Assembly: GCA_029255685.2 (NCBI GenBank)
Contig: CM055314.2
Span: forward strand, 39,500,790-39,564,789
Length of the DNA stretch: 64,000 nucleotides
Direction: 5' to 3'
Source: Silene conica
Lineage: Eukaryota > Streptophyta > Magnoliopsida > Caryophyllales > Caryophyllaceae
Part shown: positions 35,107 through 47,213 of the stretch, piece by piece
Numbering within the stretch: the stretch's first letter is position 1
How the letters are laid out: every line of letters starts with the position of its first letter
Notes under the pieces: model-generated
The model's input: the letters and a program-made list of their open reading frames with translations, nothing else
Database searches by the model: none
What the model was told of the DNA's origin: nothing
Position numbers and translations under genes: made by a program

Positions 35107-36589
35107 TGTTGAACCATATATTCAAATATATATATAGTATATATGTTTATGTTTTGATAATGACAAGTCTAGCTATTTATATATTATATACTCGTATGTA
35201 TAATCGTGTGCTAAGTGTACAGAACATTAGTAACAAGATCTAATCTATCAAGTATAAAAGATTCAAGCACATTAGTCAATGAATTGACTAAGTCGAAGAT
35301 TGATAGAAGATCACAAGCGCGCATAATGAACTAAAGTTGTATTCGTCAACTATAGCTTTAGTACAAGATGGATTCAAGTTATAGCTCGTAGCTATAACTC
35401 TATATCATGAAGAAATGATCAAGACTTATGTGTGTTTTAGTTGAAACAATTGTTTCCTAATTTGTGTCGTGTAGTATTAGTGGTTCAATGGTATTCTATT
35501 TTAAATATGGAATTGTTAATCTTAATAGGATTATATAAAATATCTTTTGGTTAAATAAGAAATAAATAAATATCTTATGAGATAATTATTTATTACTAAA
35601 ATAAACTAAAGATTTTTATATGATTTTAATTGTCAAAAATATATAGTCTAAATATAGTTTGTTTCGATTTTGGAAATCGTGTGATATGCCACATTACCAA
35701 ATCGTGTAGGACTTGCTTAAATAAATATCATGTATTTATTTAATGTCCTAAATAAACCAAGATTATATTATGGTAATATATTTTATTATCTTTGACATGA
35801 TTTAGGAAGTTGATTTAATAAGGATACTAATTGTTTATTATATAAAGATCTTTCCTAAATATGAATTAGGAAATTGATTCCTTATATAATACACATAGTA
35901 CATTATTATATCTTTCCTAAATATATTAAGATTAGATTTATGGTAGTATTACTAAAAGACTAGTATTCTAGTTTTAAGTAATATTCCTAAATCATCTAGG
36001 GTTAGAAATACCTAGATACATATTCTATATAAATAGACTACCTTTGACACATTAATTGACACGAAAATACACAACACATATACACGAAAATCAAGAGAGA
36101 AAACCGCCGATCGTGTTCTTCAAGATTCGAGCTTTAATTGTCATATTCATATCAAGATTCAAGTGCTCAAGCATTGATCTTATTCATTCAAGATTGTGAC
36201 ACCAAGAAAACATTGAAGACTTTATCTTATTTACGTAAGATAGATTGAGTATTTAGCGGTACTCGTTGTAAGACAAATATTTAACGGTATTTGTCGTAGC
36301 TAGATATTTAACGGTATCTAGATTGAGTTGTGACTAACATCAAAGTCGCACGAGTAGGGTTGATAAAATTGTAATCCAGAGTTGGTACTAATTTTATTAA
36401 TCGAGAATAGTGGACGTAGGTCTCAGAGTGTGAGACTGAACCACTTCAAAAATATCGTGTCTCTACTTTATTATTGCTCTACTCAACGATCATCATACAA
36501 CTACATACACATCGAAGAAGATTTTAAAAAGAAGGCATACTCAATTCAACCCCCCCCTTCTTGAGTATATTATATCAATAGACTCTTCA
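35107..36589 (+). repeat. Copia C 3' LTR
   Basis: Same as 26960-28448 apart from about four substitutions and a shorter C run; followed by the target duplication TGTAT. Confidence 0.94.
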
Positions 36590-36612
36590 TGTATATCACT
36601 AGAAATTTTGGG

Positions 36613-38763
36613 GGAATTGAACCTTATTGGATATGGTCCGATCAATGATGAGCCAAACTGATTTACCAAATTCATTTTGGGGATTTGCGATCCTCACTGC
36701 CATCAAATCGTTGAACAATAGTCCAACGAAAGCGACCAATAAGACTCCCTATGAGATGTGGAAAGGAAAGGTTCCTAACTTATCCTATATGAAGATATGG
36801 GGATGCGATGCTTATTTCAAGGTTAAAACCGATGACAAACTCGCACCAAGATCCGAAAAATGCACATTTGTTGGTTATCCAACCACCTCACATGGCTACC
36901 ACTTCTACAAACCTCATGAAAACAAAGTGTTTGTGTCTTCTGAGACTGTCTTCTTAGAAAAGGAGTTTATTTCTAAGAGACAGTGGGAGAAATTTTGAAC
37001 TTAATGAAGTTCGAGAAGTTCAAGAGCCACAAACTGAAGATGAGACAGATGAAGATGTTCCTTCTTCGTCCGCTTCGGTACCTATTCCACCCAGGAGGTC
37101 GAGTAGGGTCCCACATCAACCTGATAGGTATGTTGGACTGATTGAGGAAGATGGTAGCCTAGACGTATTACTTTTGGAAAGTGATGAGCCTACCACTTAC
37201 AAAGCTGCAATCTCTAGTCCCGACTCCGCCAAATGGCAAGAGGCCATGGCATCCGAGATGGATTCTATGCATCAAAACCAAGTATGGGACTTGGTAGACT
37301 TGACTAAGGAGATGAGACCTCTCCAATGCAAGTGGATCTTCAATGTGAAGAATGGCATAGAAGGACATGATGATGTCTATAAAGCTAGGCTAGTAGCTAA
37401 GGGATTTTCCTAAATTCAAGGTCTTCATTATGATGAAATCTTTGCTCCGGTAGCCATGCTAAGATCCATTAGGATAATGTTAGCGATTGCCGCATTTCAT
37501 GACTATGAAGTGTGGCAAATGGACGTCAAAACCGCCTTCTTAAATGGGCATTTAAAGGAGGATGTGTATATGATACAACCCGAAGGTTTTGAAGATCCTA
37601 AAAATCCTAACAAGGTATGCAAGCTTAAGAGGTCCATCTATGGTCTCAAGCAAGCATCAAGGAGTTTGAATCATCGCTTCAATGAAGTCATAAAAGAAAA
37701 TGGTTTCACTCGAAGTGTCGAGGAACCTTGTCTGTATATGAAATTCAGTGGGAGCAATGTTGTATTCCTAATCTTGTATGTGGATGACATACTACACATT
37801 GGAAATGATGTTCCAATGCTTTCATCAGTGAAAGGATGGTTAGGTAACCATTTTCAGATGAAAGATCTAGGAAATGCACAATGCATATTAGGTATCCGGA
37901 TCTATAGAGATAGATCCAAGAGGATATTGGCACTAAGTCAAGAACCTTATATCGATAAGATTCTTCGACGGTTCAACATGGGAAATTCCAAGAGAGGGTT
38001 TATCCCCATGGGAAGTGGAATTATATTGAAGAAGTCTCAATCACCCACGGAGCCCAAGGATGTTGAACGCATGAAAATGATCCCTTATGCTTCCGCCGTG
38101 GGATCTATCATGTACGCCATGATATGCACTCGTCCTGATGTCTCGTATGCTTTGAGCATGACTAGTAGATATCAAGCAAATCCAGGTGAAAGTCACTGGA
38201 TTGCAGTCAAGAACATCCTTAAGTACTTAAGAATGACTAAGGATTCATACTTAGTGTTTGGAGGGGAAGAAGATTTGTGTGTAAAGGGTTACACAGATGC
38301 AAGCTTCCAAACAGATAAAGACGATTTTAAATCCCAGGATGGATTTGTCTTTATCTTGAATGGTGGTGCCATTAGTTGGAAGAGCTTCAAAGAACCAGTA
38401 GTTGCGGATTCTACAACGGAAGCAGAGTACATTGCAGCATCAGAAGCTGCTAAGGAGGCAGTATGGATAAGGCAATTTATCGAGGGACTAAGGGTAGTTC
38501 CAAATGCTGAAGATCCTATCACCCTATACTGTGATAACAGTGGTGCTGTCTTTCAGGCTAAGGAGCCGAAGTCTAGTAACAAGTCTAGACATGTACCAAG
38601 AAAATATCATGTAATTCGGGATTTCATTGATAGGAAGGAAATAGCGATTTGTAAGGTTGGGACAGACAATAATGTGGCTGATCCCTTAACCAAACCCTTG
38701 TCGCAAGCTAAGCATGATTCTCATGCTCATTCTATGGGTCTTAAGAGTTTACCCAATGTGTAA
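36613..38763 (+). pseudogene. pol: Copia B pol remnant: end of integrase, RT and RNase H, several breaks
   Basis: Coding sequence resumes inside integrase at NRTLLDMVRSMM. The first arginine codon reads TGA at 36618 where Copia D has CGA. It continues SFWGFAILTAIKSLNN, WGCDAYFKVKTDDKLAPRSEK, then RT ([29 protein letters not shown]) and RNase H (GYTDASFQTDKD, STTEAEYIAASEAAKEAVW), ending at TAA 38761. Breaks relative to Copia D: a 2-bp loss near 36984, and TAA at 37411 for CAA. Gag, protease and the front of integrase are missing. The junction lies between the Copia C insertion site and 36613. Confidence 0.88.
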
Positions 38764-39541
38764 CCGATTATGCGATATGAAATGAAAAATGTTGTTTTTA
38801 CGTTCATATAAGATAATCTCGTTTATTATTTAAAGTTTTATACAACTTATTTATTTTATATACTTTGTTAAATCCAAACAAGATTGTATGACAATTAATG
38901 AACCCTGTCTAAGTGAACTGGATTAACTTAGTATTGCCCCTAGTCACTTATATGAGGTGACGTCTCGAAGTGACTAGATTATGATGCGATTGATGGTGAG
39001 TTCTAACACCATAGAGTCATAAGGGATGACTAGTCGATCATATAGACAACTGTAAGGTACACTTGTGTCGGGCAGTGACCGCTTATAGAGTTCTTTAGAA
39101 TTCATTGGAGCCTGGTCGTGGCAAGAGCTGCTATATATATTCTTATGAGTCGATTCTTAGACTAGAGACTGGTTGCTCTAAAAGATGACATAATTCAGAA
39201 TGACTTTAATTTATGTTCTACGATCTTCCGTAAAAGGGGTCAAATGGGCATATTTTGGGTCACAATGGATGATGTTAGCCTAGGAGAACAGTCGGATATG
39301 AATTGCTCTACCCCTTGTCAGGGTTATCTTAAATCTCAAGGCCACTTGAGGAGTAGTGAACTGGAAATGCGTGGCCACCCTCGGAGACTATCTATGGTAG
39401 ATAATTCCGGTCTATCAGTTACACTCCATATCGAGGAAAACCAATATTGATTTGATCACGTGCAAGTACGACCTGTAAGACACCTTGCATTGAGTGGGAG
39501 ATAATGTAATAGAACAAGAGAATCGGTGATCCACACTTGTG
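38764..39541 (+). other. Copia B 3' untranslated region
   Basis: About 780 bp with no sense-strand gene. It aligns with Copia D 60247-61022 (minus) and with Copia A 5840-6490, sharing TGACTAGTCGATCA, GACCGCTTATAGAGTTC and GGTAGATAATTCCGGTC. Confidence 0.8.
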
Positions 39542-39557
39542 AGGACAAGTGGGAGAT
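39542..39557 (+). other. Copia B polypurine tract
   Basis: AGGACAAGTGGGAGAT, the same 16 bases as in Copia A (6492-6507), directly before the 3' LTR. Confidence 0.75.
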
Positions 39558-40703
39558 TGTTGGAGTAAGTGTCCTCGACAATAATGTGATCACGTCAATA
39601 ATATAATTAATTGACAAATCTCTATAAAAGAATATTCATGGGATGATTCTTTATCATAAGTCAACTGGTCAACATTAATCGGTAATGATTGGCTTGCTAG
39701 AGTTTGACATTACTGTCGTAATGACGGTGGTGACCAGTTGATCCCTTTAGGTCACACCTATAGGACAACTCTCTCAATGATAAATGAGATAATTGTATAT
39801 TGATACGGGTTACTTCATTTCTAGTTTATTTTATATAAGGAGAAATTTATAATAGGATTATAAATTGAAATAGTTTTAGTGATCGAAAAGGCATCACTAT
39901 TATTTATATGTTTATGAAACATATTTGAATGAATGAATATATACAATTGTTGTAAACGGATATAGATTAATAGATGTTAGTAATTGTGAATTACTAATTT
40001 TATGATTTAACGTTTAAATGTTAAACTACGAATCATAAAATTGTTGAAGAAATGTTCACGTACTTAAGCAATAAGCAACGTGAGTCCATTACGGTTGATG
40101 GACCGTGTGACAACATTATCTTAGACAATATTATCAATATTATGTGTTAATATGATAAGGAAACATCTCATTAATAGTATTGTCTTAGTGGGAGACATGG
40201 TAGTTTATTAAGGTGCCATCCATTGGGCACCCTAATCCACACCACCCGGCCACCTCTTTGGCTAGAACAAAAGAGGTTTTGTTCCCAGTGTACTCATTCA
40301 TTCATTAGTGTGTTAGGGTTTTTGTTAAGAGAGAACAAAAGAAAGAAAGAAAATTACTTCCTAATTTTCTAACCCTAAACCGTGTACCTCCCTAATAAAC
40401 TAGCAATTTTGTATCAAAATTTTCTAGCAAAAATTACATACAAACATTGAGTGTAGTGTGTCTTGGTGTTCATCTTTTGGAGGCCATCTCTTTGAAGGTT
40501 CAAGGAGGATCATCTGTGTGATAAGCTCAAGAACAAGTGAAGAAGGTGACTTCACTTGTGCCCTATATTTGCCGAGAATAACAATGTAAGGAAGCTTGTT
40601 CTTCCACCTTAATCTCGTTTAATCTTTTGTTAAGCATGCATAAGATCAACTTATTATAAGATAATTTAAATTAGTTTGACTAAGTAGGTATATGAACCTA
40701 ACA
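39558..40703 (+). repeat. Copia B 3' LTR
   Basis: 1146 bp, TGTTGGAGTAAG...CTAACA, paired with 25713-26858. Confidence 0.93.
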
Positions 40704-40708
40704 GTTGA

Positions 40709-41163
40709 CACACGTGGTTGCTCCAAAATCGTTTAGAGACTTGAGAACAGTCAATGGTTATGAATGTGCAACGTTCCAGGAAGCTGCGTTGAAACTGCAA
40801 CTTATCGAGGATGACAATATGGTAGAGCTGTGTTTAGATGAGGCCAAACAAGTAGAGATGCCAGCCGCCTTGTGGCGCCTATTTGCAACTTTGCTAATAT
40901 TTTGCCAGCCTAAGGATCCAAGTGCATTATGGGAAAAATATTACAGTTCATTGTCAGAGGACTACAGAAAAGAACATCCAGGCGATCCATACGCTGCACG
41001 GGTTCTTACTATGCAACGGTTAGAACAACAGGTTGAAGCAATGGTAAGGACTCTAAAAAGTTTTGGTTTATCAGATTTGATAAGCCCACAGGATCCAGAG
41101 CTCCGATCATCACAGGATACACTTGATGCACTCAACGCACCAATACCAAATGAATCTGTCATG
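40709..41163 (+). pseudogene. Helitron Rep/helicase gene, continuation after Copia B, truncated
   Basis: Continues the frame broken at 25712: THVVAPKSFRDLRTVNGYECATFQEAALKLQLIEDDNM, then LWRLFATLLIFCQPKDPSALWEKYY. This is the linker that in Helitrons joins the Rep nuclease to the PIF1-type helicase. It stops matching at about NESVML (41163), where a copia leader fragment begins, so the helicase motifs are absent from the window. Neither Helitron terminus (5' TC or 3' hairpin with CTRR) could be placed. Confidence 0.82.
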
Positions 41164-41164
41164 T

Positions 41165-41590
41165 TAATTTATTATCTATCTCCTTTAAGCGAATTAAATT
41201 CGTGAACTCGATAATTATAATTGACACGGTCGTTTTTAACGATTATACTAATATGCATGTTTATGGCGATTTGGCTATGCATGCAAACATATAAATAATG
41301 TAAAAATAAAAGCAACAAAGCAATAAAATCCTAGTATGGCCTTCCTAGTAATAGAAAAAACTAATTAACTATTACAAATTCGGAAACCAACTCCATGGTC
41401 CCTTGAACTTCATAGGCACGCCGTCCAATAAAACATAGTCTTGTCGGAACTCCTTTCCGTATGGCACCGTCTTTTGGATCTCCGGAATTACAATAAAATA
41501 ATACAACTACTCTATTGTAAAACTGAAATTTAAATTAAATTACAAACCCGTGATACGAGATCACATAAATTACAACCGAATCAATATTCC
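41165..41590 (-). mobile_element. Fragment of a Copia A-like leader, inverted
   Basis: On the minus strand this follows Copia A 2210-2625: CCGGAGATCC...GACGGTGCCAT.CGGAAAGGA, GAAGTTCAAGGGACCA, GTTGGTTTCCGAATTTGTA, GGCCATACTAGG and GTTTGCATGCATAGCCAAATC. It is diverged and lacks LTRs. One end abuts the Helitron and the other the LINE poly(A), so it is an older insertion remnant. Confidence 0.75.
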
Positions 41591-44410
41591 CTTTTTTTTT
41601 TGGTAAACGGTAAGTATTATAAATGATCAATCAACTCCTTTATGTAAAAACTCGGCAAATGTTAGCAAGGAATGACGCATCCTTACTAGAAATTTTGCCT
41701 GTATTAAGATTGCCATAATACAGAATAAGATCTTTCCTAAGCTGAGCTCCTAATTTTTCTGCTCTGATCAAAGTCCCATCCAGACGGCCCTTATTTCGTT
41801 GCTGCCAAATCATGTATATCATGCCATTCATAATGCCATTCAAGATGGCTCTCTTCATTCTGGTTCCCTTCAGTTTCAGTCTCCATTGCTCATCCATATT
41901 CCTGATGATCCTGTGTTGTGTCCATTCCTCAACATACTCCACCAATTTCGAACTATAAGTGCAATTACAGTATAGATGCTCCAGAGATTCAGTCTGAGTA
42001 GAACATATACAACAAAGATCATCTGCTACCAGCTGCAGTCTGTGCAGTTTTTCTTTAGTGTTCATGGCATGATGCTGATATAACCTGGCTGCCATACAGT
42101 GTTTGGGAATAGTCCATCTGTTCCAGACAAGTGAATGCCAAGCAACCACTACTCCCTTGTCTTTAAGCCATTGATATCCTTTAGCAACAGTGTACCCCAT
42201 AGCCCCCTGCACATTCCAGTTGTTAGCTTGCAAACCAGCTTTCAGTTCCTCTTTAATCTTGCATACCTTTCTCCACCCATAACTCGTGTTTGGTTTTGCT
42301 TGATATTCATGCCATTTAACTCCTTTTAAGTAGTTGTGATGTACCATTGAACCCACAGTCTAGTAGGTTGAGTGTACACCCACCACGCCAGCTTGCCAAT
42401 TGCTGCCTTATTCCATGTGCCACTCTGTTTAATGCCCAAACCACCCTCTGTATAGGGTCTGCATACCTTCTGCCAAGCCACTAAAAGAACTCTATTGCTC
42501 TACAAATGTTCTCAATATTTTTAATGATACCAGATGGTATAATGAAAATTGATGCCCAGTATTGATGAAGTGTAGTCAGTACCGCTTTGATGAGTATGAG
42601 TCTCCCAGTATAGGAGAGTTTTCGCACTCCCATTCTCCTTATTCTATCAGTGACATTATGAACCAGTGTCATACATTCTTGGATAGTCAGTCTAGAGGGC
42701 TTAATAGGCACTCCGAAATACTTAAAAGGGAGGGTTCCCCTTAGGCACCCAGAGACCTCCAACACGTCATTTTGCACAGCAGAACTAATCCCACTGAAGT
42801 ATACATGAGATTTTCCTTTACTGAGCTGGAGCCCTGATGATGCAGAGAAAGTAGCAAAAGTACGAAGCAAAACCATGATTGATTGAATATCGCCTTTGCT
42901 AAAAAGAAGCAGATCGTCTGCAAACATCAAGCTAGTTAGCTTCATATTCTGGCACATAGGATGATACTTAAACTGATGAGTGGACGTGGTATGCGCAAGT
43001 AATCTGGATAATTACTCCATACATATAGTGAATAAGAGAGGAGACAAGTGGTCCCCTTGTCTTAAACCCCTCTTGCCTGGGAAGAAGCCAAAATTATCTC
43101 CATTCAAACTGAGCGAGAAACATGCAGTTGAGACACATTGCATAATGAGGTTGATGAACTGTGGAGGAAAATTAAGCCCAAGGAGCATTTGATAAATTCC
43201 ATTCCACGGTGTCATAGGCCTTTTGCAAATCCAACTTTAATAGACAACGAGGAGTAACTTTTTTCCTATTATATTGTCTAATAAGATCTTGACAAATAAG
43301 AATATTTTCCACTATGCTTCTTCCTTTGATAAAACCACCTTGAGCAGGGTTGATCAAGTCAGGTAAAACCTTTGCCAGACGAGTACATAAGAGTTTGGAT
43401 ATGCATTTATAGATAACATTACAACAGGCAATAGGTCGAAATTGGGTGACTAGAGCTGGTCTATCAACTTTTCGTATCAAGGTAAGAGTAGTAGCATTAA
43501 TTTGTTTTAGAATCTTCCCATGATTGAAAAAATCTAACACAGCATGACTAACCTCCTCACCACTGATGTGCCAACTGTCTTTGAATAATTTGCTTGTGTT
43601 TCCATCAGGGCCAGGCGCTTTATCATTTGGTATACTGAACATAACGTCTTTGATTTCCTCCTGTGTGATGGGCTCCATAAGAATTTGATGGTCCCTCTCA
43701 TTACATTTTGGCCCGTAGCCCATCACCCTAGAACTGACTCTCTTAGTTTCCTTTTTTCCACCTAAGAGCTCCTGATAAAATTTCAGAAAAGCTTCCTGGA
43801 TTCCAGTATTGTCACTATGAGTCTGGCCATGTTGATCAGTTATCTGGGATACTTTATTGTGAGCTCTGCGTGCTTTAATGGACCCATGAAAATATGATGT
43901 AGTTTGATCACCATCCTGCAGCCACTGAGCTTTAGCTTTCTGTTGAAGAAAAGCTTGTTGTGCCTTATTAACAAACATCAACTCCTGCCTGTGTGCTCGT
44001 TCAACAGTAATGAGCTCCTCATTGCATGGATGTTGTACCAGTTTTTTCTGCATCTCATTCAATTCCAGTTACATTACAGCTGATTTGTTCTCAATTGCAG
44101 AAAACTTATGTCTGTTCAGTTGCTTTAGAGGCGCTTTTAATATTCTTAATTTGCTCACCACTTGAAACATAGGAGTACCTTCCACTCTATCTTACCATGC
44201 CTGACTAACAATCTCCTCAAAATTAGATGCAAGTCCCCACATATTGAAATACTTGAAGCATTTCTTCCTCTCCTGATTAACAGACCCATTATCTGAAATC
44301 ATACATGGTGTATGATCAAAAAATCCCTCTGGTGAAAAGTGGGTTGTATGATGTGGAAACTCTTGCAGCCATTCTTGGTTGACAAAAACCCTATCCAATC
44401 TTATGGTATC
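41591..44410 (-). pseudogene. L1-type LINE: end of endonuclease, reverse transcriptase, zinc-binding C-terminus, 3' end
   Basis: Read on the minus strand from 44410: end of the endonuclease (DRVFVNQEWLQEF); RT with KAQWLQDGDQTTSYFHG, NDKAPGPDG, FRPIACCNVIYK, KLDLQKAYDTVEW and the catalytic FADDLLLF (42920s); then a zf-RVT type C-terminus (WTIPKHCMAARLYQHHAM...CCICSTQTESLEHLYCNC). A T run at 41591-41600 is the poly(A) tail in this orientation. Damage: stops after SQAW (44192), AVM and ICME (43012), and frameshifts near 43200 and 42480. The rest of this LINE lies at 55711-56107 and 56707-57476. Confidence 0.87.
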
Positions 44411-44415
44411 AAAGG

Positions 44416-47026
44416 TGTAACACCCCCATTTACCTAGGAGCCTGAACTAGGACTTCCATAGTAAATAGGACAGTTACCATCCTGGATGACCAGGGAAGTA
44501 GATGATCATAGTGAAAGAAACACAGTATTTAATTTATAACAGTTAAACTGAAGTCTATTACAAGGCATAGTCCACATGACTTTCAAAACAACTGAATGTA
44601 AATAAATGTTCAACTGAGAAAAACTAAGTGATCTAGCAACTAGGTAGGTCTAGTCCATGTCTCTCTTCCATGCCCGGTCCTAGTCCACCTGTCTCTGACC
44701 TGAAAGATCTACTCCCCATTCCGGATCATTGTAGGTGAACACGAATACACTGTCAACCTCGCGGTTGAGTAGGATAACACAATAATAAATGATAATGCAA
44801 CACAACAATAATATGCAAATGCTTATGTCATGCTCGAGCTCAAATCACAATCTCAATCTCAAACCCGAAACACCCAGCCATACCGAACCTCCCGGCAGAC
44901 TATAATCGGTCGTCGCCGAACACCAGCTCAAAAGCTGATAAGACACCAGGCCTGGTCTGCAGAACCACCCTGTGCTTTATATCAGATTAACATCTGATCC
45001 ACAAGTATCTCGATAACCAATGCACATGCATGCTCATGAATGTAATGCCAATAAACTATTCATATGATATAAAGTTCATACAATTCATACTTTCATTCTC
45101 ACATATGAAATAACACACATCCAAAAAAAACAGTCAACAAAACGTGGTGCCAGTGTATCCTACCTGGAATAGCAAATCCGGAAAAAGAAACCACCGTCTT
45201 AGAAATATTCCACCTCTAATTCCGTTCCTATAAATTATTATTCATATCAAATTCTACCCATATAAATAACGCTACTACACTTACTTAAACATGTTCCTAA
45301 TTGATTCATATATAACACATTACGAATATATCTATATATAAGCATGCCCTTTACATACAATTATCATTAATCAAATATACTTACTATTTTTAGACTTACT
45401 ATAAATAGCAACTACCAATTAATTAAATATCACGATACTCGTTATTAATAATAACAAATATAATTACACTACCAAATTATTTCCTTACCTTCATATGAAT
45501 AATTATAATACCCATAACATCAACATACCATACTAATGTCTCAAAATAATAATATTACAAACAACAATACTATAAACATCTTATATAATGATTATAACTA
45601 ATTCAACAACAACTAACTTCTAAACATACCCATGAAAATAAAGTCTAAACTTATTATAATAATTAACAATAATGCACTTGATGATCATGATGATTATGAT
45701 GCAAACACGTATGACTAATCAATACGAAAACCCATACTTCGACAAAACCGTGACCTTTACACAGCCATCCCCCTTAACCTTCCTGAACTGCGCATCAATC
45801 AGTCCCTCGCAACACCCCCGTGACTACCACTTACACCCCTGGCACCACCAAACTCGCCACTGAGTCCTGGTGGTTCCAATGGTGAGGGTGGCAGTCATAG
45901 ACGCCGAGTCCAGCACCCTTAAACGCTGTAGCAAAGTCAATCACACGACAACAAACACGAACCCAACCCAGAACCGTGACTGACTTCCCCAATCGAACAC
46001 CACCAGCGACACCCCTGACAACCCCTGACTTCTACTCCGGAACCACCAGGCCCACCACCGAGCCACGGTGGTTCCTGGAGAGGAGTCAGTGACTGCCGAA
46101 AGACCACAACCACTACCTACAGCCGTCACAAACACCCTGTATACATATTGCTTCCCTGGTTACGTTATTTGTGACACCAAACGAAACCTACCCCTATTAC
46201 AGACACGACTGCTCAAAACCACCGTGACAGAGACCAAATTAATCCCCTGACTACGACCTTTATGACGACTTAACCAACATACGAAAACATAAACAATTAA
46301 CGGCAGGGATTGGGTATAAACATTCCTTGTTCAAAACGTTTAAACTGGAATTACATATTACGATTCTGACACCATATGTTAACCCCCTCCATCGACAGCC
46401 ACCCAGAACCAACGACAACCCTAACACGACCCATTCCTCATTACCATACATCAAAGATTATATCTATGCTATGAACAGAAACTATGGACGTATAAAGCAT
46501 ATGAATATCGTATTTAAAAGTTGCAGGAAAACAAGGAAAAACGAGGGGAACTATGATCTTACCTACTTGCCCTAGCAAACGAACCACCTTAGCAACCCTT
46601 TAACCACCGTGTGAGACCCTCGTTACAGCCCTTGAAGTGGCGGCAGAGAAGAGTTAGAGAGAGTATGTGAGTATGTGTGCTAGGGTTAGGGTTTAGGGAG
46701 GTGTTTATATGACGGTAGGAGGAGCTGTTCTTTGAATTCTGAAATATAGAATTATGGAGGCCGTGGACTGGGGTTGCTTGCACGCAACCCTAGGCCCAAT
46801 TGTTGGTGTCAAAGGGTATGGGTCCATCTATTCACGCATCCCTAGGCCCCAAATAACATAAGCCAAGTACGGGTTTGCTAATTGATTACTCATACGACTC
46901 CAAAACAACGCGTAAAAACCCCTTGTCCACAATACTATATCGCTTTTATTAAAACATATCGATATCGTCAACTAATAAAGTTAACCAAAATAAATAAATA
47001 AACGACATAAAATACGAAGTATTACA
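44416..47026 (-). repeat. Gypsy B 3' LTR
   Basis: 2611 bp. Short ORFs on both strands recur in the 5' LTR and carry no known domain. Confidence 0.93.
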
Positions 47027-47063
47027 GTCTTCCCCCCTTAAAATGAACTTCGTCCCGAAGTTC
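47027..47063 (-). other. Gypsy B polypurine tract and hairpin (module 2)
   Basis: On the minus strand GAACTTCG-GGA-CGAAGTTC (47063-47045) is followed by ATTTTAAGGGGGGAAGAC and the LTR start. The same bases occur in Gypsy A at 20108-20144. Confidence 0.75.
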
Positions 47064-47173
47064 ACCATCCCAAACCGACACAACCGATCAATAAAACATG
47101 TATGAACACAAAGAAAGTGACATTATATAACCTTAAAGCGAATAAGGCACTTTAAAACACGAAGTGTCACATT

Positions 47174-47208
47174 CTACCCCCCTAAAAAAAAGGTTACGTC
47201 CTCGTAAC
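47174..47208 (-). other. Hairpin plus purine tract after Gypsy B pol (module 1)
   Basis: Minus strand: GTTACG-AGGA-CGTAAC stem, then a T run and TTAGGGGGGTAGAA, followed by TGTGACAC. It corresponds to Gypsy A 19981-20017 at nearly the same distance from module 2. Confidence 0.6.
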
Positions 47209-47213
47209 ATACC

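Larger units (their letters stand above)
26960..36589 (+). mobile_element. Copia C: SIRE-like LTR retrotransposon, near-intact, nested in Copia B
   Basis: LTRs at 26960-28448 (1489 bp) and 35107-36589 (1483 bp), target duplication TGTAT on both sides (26955-26959, 36590-36594), tRNA-Met primer site, one uninterrupted gag-pol and a further ORF region after pol. LTRs of ~1.5 kb, the extra 3' ORF and several repeated GGGGGA purine tracts fit the SIRE/Maximus lineage. The LTRs differ by about four substitutions plus the length of a C run, so it is among the youngest insertions here. Confidence 0.94.
25713..40703 (+). mobile_element. Copia B: internally deleted LTR retrotransposon carrying a nested Copia C
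   Basis: LTRs of equal length, 1146 bp, at 25713-26858 and 39558-40703, both TGTTGGAGTAAG...AACCTAACA, with about twenty differences by eye. Flanks are ATTGA (25708-25712) and GTTGA (40704-40708), probably one 5-bp duplication with a later change. Removing the element rejoins the Helitron frame (...YFLRLLL-THVVAPKSF...). Only the back half of pol remains, so the copy is dead or non-autonomous. Confidence 0.9.

Noticed and set aside
45672..46783. Small ORFs within the Gypsy B LTRs as genes (also 53794-54905)
   Set aside because: They occur in both LTR copies and have no conserved domain; likely chance ORFs.
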